Origin: Bacteroides sp.
Lineage (GTDB): Bacteria; Bacteroidota; Bacteroidia; Bacteroidales; Muribaculaceae
Length of the DNA stretch: 58,544 nucleotides
Reading direction: 5' to 3'
Assembly: GCA_014801945.1 (NCBI GenBank)
Contig: JAAVDF010000017.1
Location: forward strand, 140,622-199,165
This document shows positions 38,481 through 48,359 of the stretch, one piece after another; within the stretch, counting starts at the first letter, position 1, and each line of letters begins with the position of its first letter. Both the position numbers and the translations under genes were made by a program. Below the pieces are notes generated by a model. The model saw only the letters and a list, made by a program, of their open reading frames with translations. It made no database searches and was not told the DNA's origin.

Positions 38481-39986
38481 ATGTTTTCCAATATATTAAT
38501 TTACTTCGTGGTGATCCCCTTGGTCATGATGCTGGGGCTCGCCCTCTGCCGGAACATCAAGCAGATCCGTGCAGTGGCCGTCACGGGTTCAGTCGCTCTG
38601 ACAGCCCTCTCCGTATGGCTTCTTGTTGACTATCTCGCGCTTCGTGCCGCCGGAGCTGACGCCCCAATGCTTTGGGTTGACTCTTGGCAGTGGTTTGCTC
38701 CCCTCAACATCAATCTTGCCGTCGGAGTCGATGGTATCTCGATCGCCATGCTCATTCTTACCGGTATCATTCTCATCACCGGTAGCTTCGCATCGTGGGA
38801 GATTCCCCAGCCCAAGGAATTTTTCCTCTGGCTTATCCTTCTTTCCACCGGTGTGTATGGTTTCTTTATCTCGATCGACCTTTTCACCATGTTCATGTTC
38901 TATGAGGTCGCACTTATCCCGATGTACCTTCTCATCGGCGTGTGGGGTAGCGGCAACAAGAACTATTCGGCCATGAAGCTCACCCTTATGCTCATGGGTG
39001 GTTCAGCCTTCCTCATGCTCGGTCTCATCGGTATCTACTACCATTCGGCTCCCGAAGGTCAGCCCCTCACTTGGAACATCCTTCAGATCGCCGAATATGA
39101 CGCCATCAGCCACGGCTGGCAGAAATTCCTCTTCCCGATGACTTTCGTCGGCTTCGGTGTCCTCGGTGCTATGTTCCCCTTCCACACATGGTCACCCGAC
39201 GGTCACGCATCAGCCCCCACGGCTGTCTCGATGCTCCACGCAGGTGTGCTCATGAAACTCGGAGGCTACGGCTGCTTCCGTGTGGCTATCTACCTCATGC
39301 CCCACGCCGCTCACGAACTTGCATGGATCTTCCTTATCCTTACAGGTATCTCGGTTGTCTATGGTGCGTTCAGCGCATGTGTGCAGAATGACCTCAAGTA
39401 CATCAACGCATACTCATCGGTGTCACACTGCGGTCTGGTGCTCTTCGCAATCCTCATGCTCAACACCACAGCAATGACCGGTGCGATCATGCAGATGCTT
39501 TCTCACGGTCTCATGACAGCCCTCTTCTTTGCTCTCATCGGTATGATCTACGGTCGTACACACACACGCGACATCCGCGAGATGGGTGGTATGATGCAGA
39601 TCCTCCCTTACCTCTCCGTATGCTACGTCATCGCAGGTATGGCCTCGCTCGGTCTTCCCGGTCTCTCCGGCTTTGTGGCCGAAATGACCATCTTCGTCGG
39701 ATCGTTCGAGCATACTGACCTCTTCCACCGCATCTTCGTCATCGTGGCCTGCAGCTCCATCGTCACCACTGCGGTCTATATCCTCCGCGTTGTCGGTAAG
39801 CTCCTCTACGGTCCGGTCTATGACGAGCATCATCTCACACTCACCGATGCCAAGTGGTGGGAACGCCTCTCGACCGCTACACTCATCATCTGTGTGGCTT
39901 GCATCGGTTGCTTCCCCAACTTCTTTGCCGATCTTATCAAGTTCACTTTCAGTCCCGCAATCTTCACTGTAATCGGTCTGAACTAA
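38481..39986 (+). CDS. nuoM: Complex I antiporter-like subunit NuoM
   Basis: 501 residues, 14 helices. FMFYEVALIPMYLLIGVWG (about 138-156) contains the essential helix 5 Glu, FPFHTWSPDGHASAPTAVSM (about 234-253) the loop and helix 7-8 region, and AYSSVSHCGLVLFAIL the later Mrp-like motif. Central proton pump of the membrane arm. Confidence 0.96.
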   Translation: MFSNILIYFVVIPLVMMLGLALCRNIKQIRAVAVTGSVALTALSVWLLVDYLALRAAGADAPMLWVDSWQWFAPLNINLAVGVDGISIAMLILTGIILITGSFASWEIPQPKEFFLWLILLSTGVYGFFISIDLFTMFMFYEVALIPMYLLIGVWGSGNKNYSAMKLTLMLMGGSAFLMLGLIGIYYHSAPEGQPLTWNILQIAEYDAISHGWQKFLFPMTFVGFGVLGAMFPFHTWSPDGHASAPTAVSMLHAGVLMKLGGYGCFRVAIYLMPHAAHELAWIFLILTGISVVYGAFSACVQNDLKYINAYSSVSHCGLVLFAILMLNTTAMTGAIMQMLSHGLMTALFFALIGMIYGRTHTRDIREMGGMMQILPYLSVCYVIAGMASLGLPGLSGFVAEMTIFVGSFEHTDLFHRIFVIVACSSIVTTAVYILRVVGKLLYGPVYDEHHLTLTDAKWWERLSTATLIICVACIGCFPNFFADLIKFTFSPAIFTVIGLN

Positions 39987-40002
39987 TCACGGATTAATAG
40001 CA

Positions 40003-41445
40003 ATGGATTACTCACAGTTTTTAGCACTCAAGCAGGAAATAGGATTGTTAATCGTATTCCTATTAGTCTTTCTCTACGATACCTTCTGCTCCCCGAAGGC
40101 CGGTAAGAATGTCCCCGGCATCGCAATTATCTTCTTCGGTCTCCTGACCCTCGCCGGTTTCGGGCAGGCATGTGCCCCAGCTACTTCCGCATTCGCAGGC
40201 ATGTATGTCACGACACCTACGATCGTTGCGATCAAGAACATCCTCAATGTCGGTGTGTTCATCGTCCTCATCCAGTCCATCAAATGGGCCAATTCGGAAT
40301 TCATCTCCGTTCGTCGCGGTGAATTTTACGAACTGATCCTGCTGACGCTCCTCGGCATGTATCTGATGATCTCAAGCCGCCACTTCCTGATGTTCATCAT
40401 CGGACTTGAGACTGCATCGCTCCCCCTCTGCGCCCTCGTTGCCTTTGACAAGAAGCGTTATGAGAGCCACGAAGCGGCCATCAAGTATGTACTTACCGCC
40501 GTATTCTCCTCGGCCATCCTTCTGATGGGTCTCTCGTTTGTCTATGGTCTTTCCGGCACTCTCTATTACAGTGGCATCGCCGCTGCCCTCTGCGGCAACA
40601 TGGGTGTGATGCTTGCCGTGGCCCTCGCATTCGTGATGGCTGGTTTCGGATTCAAGATCTCGCTTGTTCCCTTCCACCTCTGGACTGCCGACGTGTATCA
40701 GGGCGCACCTACATCGGTCACCTCTTACCTGTCAGTCATCTCCAAGGGTTCAGCCGCCTTCGCTTTCCTCGTGGTTCTCACTCAGGTGTTCGGTTCAGTC
40801 TATGAGGCTGCATGGGAATGGATGCTCTACGCACTCATCATCCTCACCATCACCATCGGTAACCTCTTTGCGATGCGTCAGACCAACATGAAACGCTTCC
40901 TCGCATTCTCGTCAATCTCACAGGCCGGCTACATCATGCTTGCCATCGTCGGCGACAATGCCATGGGTGTTTCAGCCCTCATGTTCTACACGCTTGTCTA
41001 TATCTTCTCCAACCTCGCCGCCTTCGGTGTCATCGGAGCTATCGAGAATGCAACCGGCAAGCTTGACATGACTGACTACAACGGTCTCTACAAGACAAAT
41101 CCCCGTCTCGCCTTCACGATGATGCTTGCCATGTTCTCACTCGCAGGTATTCCCCCCTTCGCAGGATTCTTCAGCAAGTTCTTCGTGTTCACCTCGGCTC
41201 TCAACGGCACCAACTCGGCTGCGCTCTATGTCCTCGTGCTCATCGCCCTCATCAACACCATCATCTCCCTCTATTATTATCTCCTTGTTGTGAAGGCAAT
41301 GTTCATCAATGACAGCGAAAATCCCATCGCCACATTCCGTTCAGCATGCAGCGAACGTCTCGGCATGTGGATCTGCGTCGCCGGCATCATCGGCCTCGGT
41401 ATCGTAAGTTACGTCTATAATTATCTCCTTACGGTCGTAGCCTGA
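40003..41445 (+). CDS. nuoN: Complex I antiporter-like subunit NuoN
   Basis: 480 residues, about 14 helices. Typical segments: IIGLETASLPLCALVAFDK (about 128-146, helix 5 Glu), VPFHLWTADVYQGAPTSVTSYLSVISKG (about 222-249) and FSSISQAGYIMLAIVG. Last gene of the array; a perfect 15-bp hairpin follows 46 bp after the stop codon. Confidence 0.96.
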   Translation: MDYSQFLALKQEIGLLIVFLLVFLYDTFCSPKAGKNVPGIAIIFFGLLTLAGFGQACAPATSAFAGMYVTTPTIVAIKNILNVGVFIVLIQSIKWANSEFISVRRGEFYELILLTLLGMYLMISSRHFLMFIIGLETASLPLCALVAFDKKRYESHEAAIKYVLTAVFSSAILLMGLSFVYGLSGTLYYSGIAAALCGNMGVMLAVALAFVMAGFGFKISLVPFHLWTADVYQGAPTSVTSYLSVISKGSAAFAFLVVLTQVFGSVYEAAWEWMLYALIILTITIGNLFAMRQTNMKRFLAFSSISQAGYIMLAIVGDNAMGVSALMFYTLVYIFSNLAAFGVIGAIENATGKLDMTDYNGLYKTNPRLAFTMMLAMFSLAGIPPFAGFFSKFFVFTSALNGTNSAALYVLVLIALINTIISLYYYLLVVKAMFINDSENPIATFRSACSERLGMWICVAGIIGLGIVSYVYNYLLTVVA

Positions 41446-41491
41446 TCAGCCGCATTGATCCGTATATTGAAAAACATTTCAATACCTTTCA

Positions 41492-41535
41492 ACAATCTCC
41501 GGCTGCGAGGCGTTTTGCTTGCAGCCGGAGATTGT
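41492..41535 (+). terminator. Hairpin ending the nuo-atp-nuo array
   Basis: ACAATCTCCGGCTGC (41492-41506) pairs perfectly with 41521-41535 around a 14-nt loop. The T run is poor, so termination may need help, but it is the only large hairpin between nuoN and murI. Confidence 0.78.
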
Positions 41536-41593
41536 CATAAAATCCCCTCGCGTTTCCACACCCATACTTATCATTAAATAATCTTTTCCGCCT

Positions 41594-42424
41594 ATGTTTC
41601 CTTCAGCAGCAGGCCCTATCGGCGTTTTTGACTCAGGCTACGGTGGCCTGACCATCCTCAAAGAAATCCGCGCAGCTCTCCCCGAATATGACTATATCTA
41701 TCTCGGAGACAATGCACGCGCCCCTTACGGTACACGTTCGTTTGATGTGGTCTATGAATTTACGCGCGAGGCGGTCAAGACGCTTTTCGAGCGTGGCTGT
41801 CATCTCGTCATCCTTGCCTGCAACACAGCGTCCGCCAAGGCCCTGCGCTCCATACAGCAGAAGGATCTTCCCGGATGGGACAGCTCCCGCCGCGTCCTCG
41901 GCATCATCATCCCTACCGTCGAGGCTCTCGGCTCGATCACCAAGAACGGAAACATAGGTGTGCTCGGAACACCCGGCACTGTCAGCTCCGGCACCTACGA
42001 CATCGAGATCGCAAAATTCTTCCCGCAGTTCCGCACTGTCTCTGTCGAATGCCCCATGTGGGTGCCCCTCGTCGAGAACCGCGAGTATGACTCGCCCGGA
42101 GCAGACTATTTTGTGGAAAAATATGTCGAGGAACTTTTCGCACAGGAGCCTGACACCGACACTATAATCCTCGGATGCACACACTATCCGCTGCTGATCG
42201 ATAAGATCCGCCGTCAGGTGGCCGGCCGCGCCACCATCATCACTCAGGGCGAACTCGTGGCCGCAAGCCTGCGCGAATACCTTGCGCGCCATCCCGAAAT
42301 GGATGCCGAATGCACCCGTGGCGGCAACTGCACCTATCTCACCACCGAGAATCCCGACAAATTCACTGCGCTTGCAGGGACATTCATGCACACGCCTGTA
42401 CGCGCCGAGCATGTGACACTCTGA
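41594..42424 (+). CDS. murI: Glutamate racemase
   Basis: 276 residues. GVFDSGYGGL (Asp13, Ser14), GDNARAPYG, first catalytic Cys76 in ACNTAS, and second Cys in LGCTHYPLL are all present. It makes D-glutamate for peptidoglycan in the cytoplasm. Independent of the preceding array, judged by the hairpin between them; I see no consensus promoter. Confidence 0.95.
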   Translation: MFPSAAGPIGVFDSGYGGLTILKEIRAALPEYDYIYLGDNARAPYGTRSFDVVYEFTREAVKTLFERGCHLVILACNTASAKALRSIQQKDLPGWDSSRRVLGIIIPTVEALGSITKNGNIGVLGTPGTVSSGTYDIEIAKFFPQFRTVSVECPMWVPLVENREYDSPGADYFVEKYVEELFAQEPDTDTIILGCTHYPLLIDKIRRQVAGRATIITQGELVAASLREYLARHPEMDAECTRGGNCTYLTTENPDKFTALAGTFMHTPVRAEHVTL

Positions 42425-42476
42425 CACGTATCTGTCGTTGAAACTAAACAGGGGAGACAATCCCAGAATTAAATCT

Positions 42477-42566
42477 GTTGCAGGGCCTGCGCTCGCGCTG
42501 GCCGTGATTCGAGTATTTATGGAAATCAGCATTGAACTCGGCCAGCGCGAGCGCAGACCCTACAAC
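42477..42566. repeat. Palindromic intergenic element (GTTGTAGGG ends)
   Basis: Arms 42477-42504 and 42539-42566 match as inverted copies at 26 of 28 positions, both differences being C/T changes still able to form G:U pairs. Core CTGCGCTCGCGCTGGCC. Same outer TTGTAGGG end as the element at 1325-1428 but a different inner sequence. Lies 52 bp after murI and may also stop its transcription. Confidence 0.82.
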
Positions 42567-42655
42567 CGGATATTTAAGCGTCTTGGAATCCCTCGACAAC
42601 CCTCCACTCCCCTCTGCCACATCAGACTGAAGAAACATCCAAATAAACCAATCTC

Positions 42656-45196
42656 ATGTCCGTTATCCGCCGCCCTTTACTCCGAGTGCTTGTGGGGCTA
42701 TTCTGCCTGTCCGTCATGGCCTCGTGCAGCGAAAATAGCAGTGTCACCGACACCGGGACAGCCAGACTGTCGGTAAACGTCAGTATTGATAACACATTCA
42801 CGTACCCCGACGGGACGATCGTTGGCGCAACAGACTTCAGCGCGCCTGCTCCTGCGGATGTGAGTATGGCCATACGTTCACTTGCTGGTGACTATTCACA
42901 CGTGTGGACCTCATTCGGTGATTTTCCTCAGGACGGCATCTATTATGTCGGAACATATTATATCGAAGCTTTCCACGGATATGCCAGCGAGGGCTTCGAC
43001 AGCCCCTATTATCTTGCCGAGGACAAGGTCGATCTTCTGCCCGGCGACGTAACTACCGCCGAACTGACCCTCCGGCCTGTAAGCACCGCCAACATGGTGC
43101 ATTTCACTCCCGCTGTCCTCGATTATTTTTCGTCCGTCCGGGCCTATCTCCATGCTGTCGGAGGCGGTTACTTCGACTATCTGCCTTCGGACGACGGAGT
43201 GCTCTATCTCCTTCCCGGCACGACATCACTCTACCTCGAACTCACACTCCCCGACGGCACTCTTGCCGGCTACAAAGCTGCGGAGCTGACCGATGCGAAG
43301 AGCGGAGTGCTTTATGACTATACGATTGACTTCGCCGTCAGTCCCGACGGCATCCCTGAAGTGAGCTGCACGGTCAGCGGTCAGACATCACGCCGTCTTC
43401 TCGATGACGCTTTCCTTGCCTCGCCGCCACCGGTCATCACTCCTCTGGGTTGGAATCCCGGTGAGACATACGTGCTTCCCGAAGGCGAGAGTCCGTCCGA
43501 ACCGGTCAAGGTATCCGTCAGAGGTGCGTCACCGATAGCAAGAATAGTCATGACCGTCAACTCCCAGAGCCTTAACTCCATCGGTGTGCCCGAACAGTGC
43601 GACCTCCTGAATCTTGCGCCCGCTCAAAAATCACTCTTGGAATCGCTGGGACTGAAAATCGGAGGCTCGTCAGATACGATAGAGATCGATTTCACTGACT
43701 TCCTCGGCCATCTCGTATTCCTCAACGACGCTCAGGCCATAACCACCATAGGTCTCTTGGCCCGTGACAATGACGACAGGGTCGGAATACCTGTCATGGC
43801 AACGATCCGCACCGTCCCTATGGACATAACTGTCACCTCTGTCCCCTCCGTGATGGTCGGTGCGAAGGAAGCCGACATCACCGTCACCACCCTCGCCAAT
43901 GATTTTGGCTCGAATGTTGCAATCGAACTCCTTGACGATGCCGGTCACTGGCATCCGACCTCCATCATAAGTGTCGAGCCGACCGGCGATGATGTCAATG
44001 CCGGCACTTATAAGGTCCGCTTCGTCATTCCGGAGGGAAACTCCGGGATCACCGCGCGCATACTTTACTGTAATGAGGTGCGTGGTGACTTCGTAATGAG
44101 CCGTTACATGCCCGACTTCACCCTTGAGGTAGATGCCTTCGCCACTTACGGGTGCATACGCGTCAACGCCGCCGATGAGGAACTCCGTGCAATGGTGGTC
44201 CGCGGTCTCCGTCCCTACCTTAACGGTGCGCCGGCTTCCGTGCTTGCCCGCTATCCCGATCGCGGAATCGTGGTGATAACCAACCTTACGCCATCAACCT
44301 CCTACACACTCACATCAACCATGATGGGTGAACCGGGCAGTGACGATTTCACTCCGTCACAGCGTTTCTCCACCGAATCCACCCCCTCGCTCCCAAATGC
44401 CGAGTTCGAGGATCGTAAGAACGGCATTGAGTATGACAATCTCCCCTGTGGCGGACGCTACTCGCAGACAACCGTGGCGATATTCAACTGGCAGAACCAC
44501 CGTTCGTATGACCAGCGTGTCCCCAAGGAGTGGGCCAATACCAATGCCAAGACCTTCTGCCGCCACAGTTCCAACCATAACACTTGGTACATGCAGCCCT
44601 CCGTCTTCACCGTCAACGCCGAGACCGATGAAACAAGCTTCGCCGTCTGTCTGCAAAGCGTGGCTTTCGACCTCAACGGCCCTATCATCCCGGACTACAC
44701 CCAGACCGGACAGCCATATCTGAAATATTCGCCCATTGTGCCTGAGATCGCGTCGCGCGCGGCCGGCAAGCTATTCCTCGGATCATATTCCTTTGACCCG
44801 GTCACCATGCAGGAGACCTACAAGGACGTGGTGGATTGGAACTCACGCCCGACGTCGCTCAACGGTTACTACAAATACAACCCCTCGTCGTCCGATCCGT
44901 CCGACACCGGTCTGGCCATAATCGAAGTCTATGGCGAGATCGACGGCCGGAGAGTCGTCATAGGCTCCGCGACAGCTCATCTCCCCGTGGCCAACGGCTA
45001 CACGGCTTTCAAGGCATCTGTCACCTACGAGCATTTCGGAGTGAAGGCCAAAGGGCTGAAGGTAATGTTCTCGTCATCCTCCGCCATAGGCACCATCGCC
45101 GAGGAGACTGCCGGAGTAATCACCACTCCTGATCCTGTCGAGGGTGTGTCGCTCGGCAGCATTCTCTGGCTCGATCATGTGACTCTGGCCTATTGA
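42656..45196 (+). CDS. Large surface lipoprotein, DUF4493 / PCMD-type
   Basis: 846 residues. Lipobox LSVMASC puts the lipidated Cys near 24. The N-terminal third resembles DUF4493 (ARLSVNVSIDNTFTY start, paired beta domains, repeated DxxPG and LxxG turns). The C-terminal part from about 570 (FEDRKNGIEYDNLPCGGRY, LFLGSYSFDP, RPTSLNGYYKYNPSSSD) fits the PCMD, a putative carbohydrate-metabolism beta-sandwich found in Bacteroidetes lipoproteins. Such proteins are usually exposed on the outer membrane and may bind glycans. No catalytic residues can be named. Family calls are from memory of motifs. Confidence 0.75.
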   Translation: MSVIRRPLLRVLVGLFCLSVMASCSENSSVTDTGTARLSVNVSIDNTFTYPDGTIVGATDFSAPAPADVSMAIRSLAGDYSHVWTSFGDFPQDGIYYVGTYYIEAFHGYASEGFDSPYYLAEDKVDLLPGDVTTAELTLRPVSTANMVHFTPAVLDYFSSVRAYLHAVGGGYFDYLPSDDGVLYLLPGTTSLYLELTLPDGTLAGYKAAELTDAKSGVLYDYTIDFAVSPDGIPEVSCTVSGQTSRRLLDDAFLASPPPVITPLGWNPGETYVLPEGESPSEPVKVSVRGASPIARIVMTVNSQSLNSIGVPEQCDLLNLAPAQKSLLESLGLKIGGSSDTIEIDFTDFLGHLVFLNDAQAITTIGLLARDNDDRVGIPVMATIRTVPMDITVTSVPSVMVGAKEADITVTTLANDFGSNVAIELLDDAGHWHPTSIISVEPTGDDVNAGTYKVRFVIPEGNSGITARILYCNEVRGDFVMSRYMPDFTLEVDAFATYGCIRVNAADEELRAMVVRGLRPYLNGAPASVLARYPDRGIVVITNLTPSTSYTLTSTMMGEPGSDDFTPSQRFSTESTPSLPNAEFEDRKNGIEYDNLPCGGRYSQTTVAIFNWQNHRSYDQRVPKEWANTNAKTFCRHSSNHNTWYMQPSVFTVNAETDETSFAVCLQSVAFDLNGPIIPDYTQTGQPYLKYSPIVPEIASRAAGKLFLGSYSFDPVTMQETYKDVVDWNSRPTSLNGYYKYNPSSSDPSDTGLAIIEVYGEIDGRRVVIGSATAHLPVANGYTAFKASVTYEHFGVKAKGLKVMFSSSSAIGTIAEETAGVITTPDPVEGVSLGSILWLDHVTLAY

Positions 45197-45323
45197 TCCG
45201 CCTCACCTCATGGCTTGTGTCATCGCTGTGGTCATCGACAGGAAAAAAGGACACCCCACTACCGAACTATATGACATCACGCAATGTTAGACTATTAATA
45301 CACACCCTTTTATAATTAACGAA

Positions 45324-46007
45324 ATGAAAAAATTATTTGCCTCTCTGCTCCTCGGCATTCTCGTGTCGGCCCTGTCACCCATCCACGCTTCAAACTGGGA
45401 TGTCAACGATATTCTCGGCAATCTCAAGTCCGGCGCGGCTCAAAAGACTGATTCCACCTCAAGTCAGAAAGGCGGACTCGGTGACCTGATCTCCGGAGTG
45501 GCCAACAAACTCGGAGTGGGCACGTCGTCACTCTCAGTCGATAAGCTCGTCGGAACGTGGAAATACACCGGTCCGGCCGTATCGTTCCAGAGCGACAACC
45601 TTCTCCTCAAGGCAGGTGGTGCGGCCGCCGCTTCGCAGGTCGAGGCAAAGCTCGAACCCTATTACCGCACAGCCGGTTTCACCTCGCTCGTGCTCACCAT
45701 CGAGAATGACTCGACTTTCAACTTCAAGGCGCGTCTCGTCAACCTTAGCGGCACCATCAGCAAGGACGACGCTTCCGGCCACTTCATCTTCCATTTCAAG
45801 GCCCTGAAATCGATCAACGTCGGTTCGATGGAAGCCTACATTGTGATGAACGGCAACAAGATGGAGCTCACATTCGATGTCAGCAAGCTCCTCACACTGG
45901 TTGAGAAAGCCGGAAAGATCACCGGCAAGAGCAGCATTTCCACCATTTCGTCGCTCCTCAATCAGTATGACGGCATGACGGCCGGTTTCGAGCTCCAGCG
46001 GCAGTGA
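45324..46007 (+). CDS. DUF4923-family secreted protein
   Basis: 227 residues. Signal peptide about 1-22 (MKKLFASLLLGILVSALSPIHA). After a Gly/Ser-rich linker comes LVGTWKYTGPAVSFQSDN and LLLKAGGAAAASQVEAKLEPYY (about 76-120), which I recognise as the DUF4923 pattern, a lipocalin-like module of Bacteroidales periplasmic proteins. Function unknown. Single gene before the glycosyltransferase trio. Confidence 0.8.
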   Translation: MKKLFASLLLGILVSALSPIHASNWDVNDILGNLKSGAAQKTDSTSSQKGGLGDLISGVANKLGVGTSSLSVDKLVGTWKYTGPAVSFQSDNLLLKAGGAAAASQVEAKLEPYYRTAGFTSLVLTIENDSTFNFKARLVNLSGTISKDDASGHFIFHFKALKSINVGSMEAYIVMNGNKMELTFDVSKLLTLVEKAGKITGKSSISTISSLLNQYDGMTAGFELQRQ

Positions 46008-46060
46008 TCTCCTCTTATTCCTCCGGGCTGCGAGCATGACACACGTCTGTTGACCTGATT

Positions 46061-47041
46061 ATGGTTTCCGTCATTATTCCTGCATATAATGCCGCCGATT
46101 ATCTGCGCGAGTGCATTGACAGTGCGCTCGCGCAGACCTGTCGTGACATTGAGGTGATAGTGGTCGATGACGGATCGACCGACTCCACCCCTGAAATCAT
46201 AGCCGGATATGCCGCGCGCGATCCGCGGATCAGACCCTTGCGTCAGTCCAATCAGGGGCTTTCTTCGGCGCGCAATGCGGCCATAGCTGTCGCAAAAGGG
46301 GAGTGGATTTCATTTCTTGACAGTGACGATGCTATGAGTACCGATTGCATCGCCACGATGCTCCGGGCTGCTGAAAAAACTGGGTGCCGTATGGTCCATG
46401 CCGCTTGGGTGCGTGGATCTGACCCGTCGGTGCTCCACGGCGACGGGCAGAGGACTGCCGTAGCCGCTGTGCGTGTCATGGACGCGGTTGGGTTCATTGA
46501 AGATGTGCTTTACCAGACATCAGGACTCGTTCCCGTAGCTTGGGCGAAGCTCTACCGTCGGGAACTGTTTGACGACATACGGTTCAGACACGGGATCACC
46601 TACGAGGATCTCGATATGTTCTATGAACTGGCGTTCGCGGCCGGTCGGATTGCCGTCACCGACACCCCGGTCTATTACTACCGCGACAATCCGGCGAGCA
46701 TAACGAACACATTCACGCCGTCGCGCTTCGATGTCCTTGACGTCACCCGTCGGCTCGAAGCCTACATGTCGGCCCACTGTCCCGCACTTCTTCCCGCCGC
46801 CCGCGACAGGCGTCTGAGTGCCAATTTCAATATATATGGCCTTCTTGCTACCTACGATAAGGAGGGCCGCTACGCCTCCGTGGCCAAGGAGTGCATGGAT
46901 GTCGTCAGATCACACCGCCGGGGGAGTCTGCTCAACCCCCGTGTGAGGTTGAAAAATAAGCTTGCCATACTCCTTTCGATGTTAGGGGAGGGAGTGCTGC
47001 GCCGTGTCTCACCGTTGGTCTATGGGAGGAAAAGCAAATGA
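46061..47041 (+). CDS. Family 2 glycosyltransferase
   Basis: 326 residues, GT-A fold. Nucleotide-binding start VSVIIPAYNAADYLRECIDS (about 2-21), VVDDGSTDSTPEI, SARNAAIAVAKGEWISFLDSDDAM with the metal-binding DSD (about 88-90), and YEDLDMFYELA with the usual acceptor-side ED motif. It adds a sugar from a nucleotide donor to a cell-surface glycan. The stop codon overlaps the next start (ATGA), so the two are probably coupled. Confidence 0.9.
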   Translation: MVSVIIPAYNAADYLRECIDSALAQTCRDIEVIVVDDGSTDSTPEIIAGYAARDPRIRPLRQSNQGLSSARNAAIAVAKGEWISFLDSDDAMSTDCIATMLRAAEKTGCRMVHAAWVRGSDPSVLHGDGQRTAVAAVRVMDAVGFIEDVLYQTSGLVPVAWAKLYRRELFDDIRFRHGITYEDLDMFYELAFAAGRIAVTDTPVYYYRDNPASITNTFTPSRFDVLDVTRRLEAYMSAHCPALLPAARDRRLSANFNIYGLLATYDKEGRYASVAKECMDVVRSHRRGSLLNPRVRLKNKLAILLSMLGEGVLRRVSPLVYGRKSK

Positions 47042-47598
47042 GAGTCATCACGCTCGACAGTCATAATTTCACCGCGGCCTGCCGCGATCTTGCCCGCGAG
47101 GTAGCCGCGTCGGGCTTCACGCCGTCACTTATAATAGGTATCCGCACCGGAGGCGAGTTTGTGGCGCGCGAGTTCGTGCCCTTTTTCCCCGCCTCACGTC
47201 TCGCCATAGTCTCGCTCCACCGCCCCTCGACGGCCTCCAAATCCCCGTTCAGACGGGTGCTTGCCTCGCTCCCACGGCCGGTGCTCGACCTCATGCGCGT
47301 GGCCGAATCGCGTTTGCTGTCGCTGCTTCCGAAGCGGAGAGTGCCGCGCGTTGAACTTCCCGGTGAGCTGACCGGCGCGCTGTCACGACGAGTGCTCGTG
47401 GTGGATGATGCAGCTGACAGTGGCGTGACGCTCCTCGCCATCGCTGAGGCCGTCAGGCGTGTGCGTCCCGATGCCGACATCCGCACGGCCGTGCTCACCG
47501 TGACGACGGCTTCGCCGGCCGTAGTGCCTGATTTCGCACTTTACCGTAACCGAACACTCCTGCGTTTCCCATGGTCGATGGACATGAAAAGACAGTGA
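47038..47598 (+). CDS. Phosphoribosyltransferase-fold protein
   Basis: 186 residues. The PRPP-binding loop is RVLVVDDAADSGVTLL (about 120-135), preceded by IIGIRTGGEFVAREF (about 32-46), as in type I phosphoribosyltransferases of the xanthine/hypoxanthine kind. A basic middle insert (about 70-105, rich in Arg/Pro/Leu) is unlike standard purine enzymes. Substrate unknown. Overlaps the glycosyltransferase by 4 bp and the HAD gene by 28 bp. Confidence 0.8.
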   Translation: MRVITLDSHNFTAACRDLAREVAASGFTPSLIIGIRTGGEFVAREFVPFFPASRLAIVSLHRPSTASKSPFRRVLASLPRPVLDLMRVAESRLLSLLPKRRVPRVELPGELTGALSRRVLVVDDAADSGVTLLAIAEAVRRVRPDADIRTAVLTVTTASPAVVPDFALYRNRTLLRFPWSMDMKRQ

Positions 47599-48257
47599 CC
47601 GGTCGGTCAGCCGACCCCCGGACTGAAATCCCCTGCATAGTTGTGGATCTCGACGGCACGCTCCTGCGGGCCAACTCGTTGCGTCTCTTTATCCGCTTCA
47701 TGGCCCGGAAATTCGCCCGCGAGGGTAGGGTGGTGCCGCTTGTAAGGATCTTATGGCTTCTCGCTGCGAGGAGGGCGCGACTCATCCCTCACGTCGGGAT
47801 GAAGTATCCCATCCACCGCTTGGCTGCAGCGACCGTCGGCGAAGATGAGCTTGAGGAGTTTGCCGGAAGTCTGCGCGGATATGTCTGCGCTCCCTTGCTC
47901 GACGAACTCTCGCGGCTGAAGGGAGAGGGGTGGCGCGTGATGCTCGCCACCGCAGCCCCGTCGCTCTACGTCCCGCAGCTCGCCGGTCATCTTGGGATCG
48001 ACGAGTGGGTTGCGACACCGTTGACCGACACTCCTGCCTCATATACCGAGACCCGTGGCGAGCGCAAGCTTGAGCTTGCTCTCGGTCGCGCTGCCGCGAA
48101 GGGATGGCGGATCAGGGCGGTGGCCACCGATCATGAGGATGACCTTCCGGTCCTGCGGCTGGATGGCGTGAGGAGACTTCTTGTAAATTCGACGGACAGG
48201 CTTAGTGTGATGATGGTCGGGCTGGGCCTCGCGTTCGAGAAAATTGATTGTCGATAA
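47571..48257 (+). CDS. HAD-superfamily phosphatase (subclass IB-like)
   Basis: 228 residues. Motif I is VVDLDGTLLRANS (Asp25, Asp27), motif II MLATAAPSLY, a Lys in GERKLELAL and motif III AVATDHEDDLPVL. The helical cap between motifs I and II resembles phosphoserine-phosphatase-like enzymes. It hydrolyses a small phosphate ester that cannot be named. The ATG at 47571 gives a 28-bp overlap with the phosphoribosyltransferase gene; there is no later ATG before motif I. Confidence 0.83.
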   Translation: MVDGHEKTVTGRSADPRTEIPCIVVDLDGTLLRANSLRLFIRFMARKFAREGRVVPLVRILWLLAARRARLIPHVGMKYPIHRLAAATVGEDELEEFAGSLRGYVCAPLLDELSRLKGEGWRVMLATAAPSLYVPQLAGHLGIDEWVATPLTDTPASYTETRGERKLELALGRAAAKGWRIRAVATDHEDDLPVLRLDGVRRLLVNSTDRLSVMMVGLGLAFEKIDCR

Positions 48258-48359
48258 CTGATATCAGAGTTTCAGGCGATTTTTTTCTTATTAATTGGCT
48301 ATTTTTGAATTTTTTTCAGGCTTATTGTATATTTAGGATAATACTTTTTTACTAAAAAA

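Noticed and set aside
41633-42532. 299-codon minus-strand frame opposite murI
   Set aside because: Overlaps an intact glutamate racemase and the downstream palindrome; no recognisable protein.
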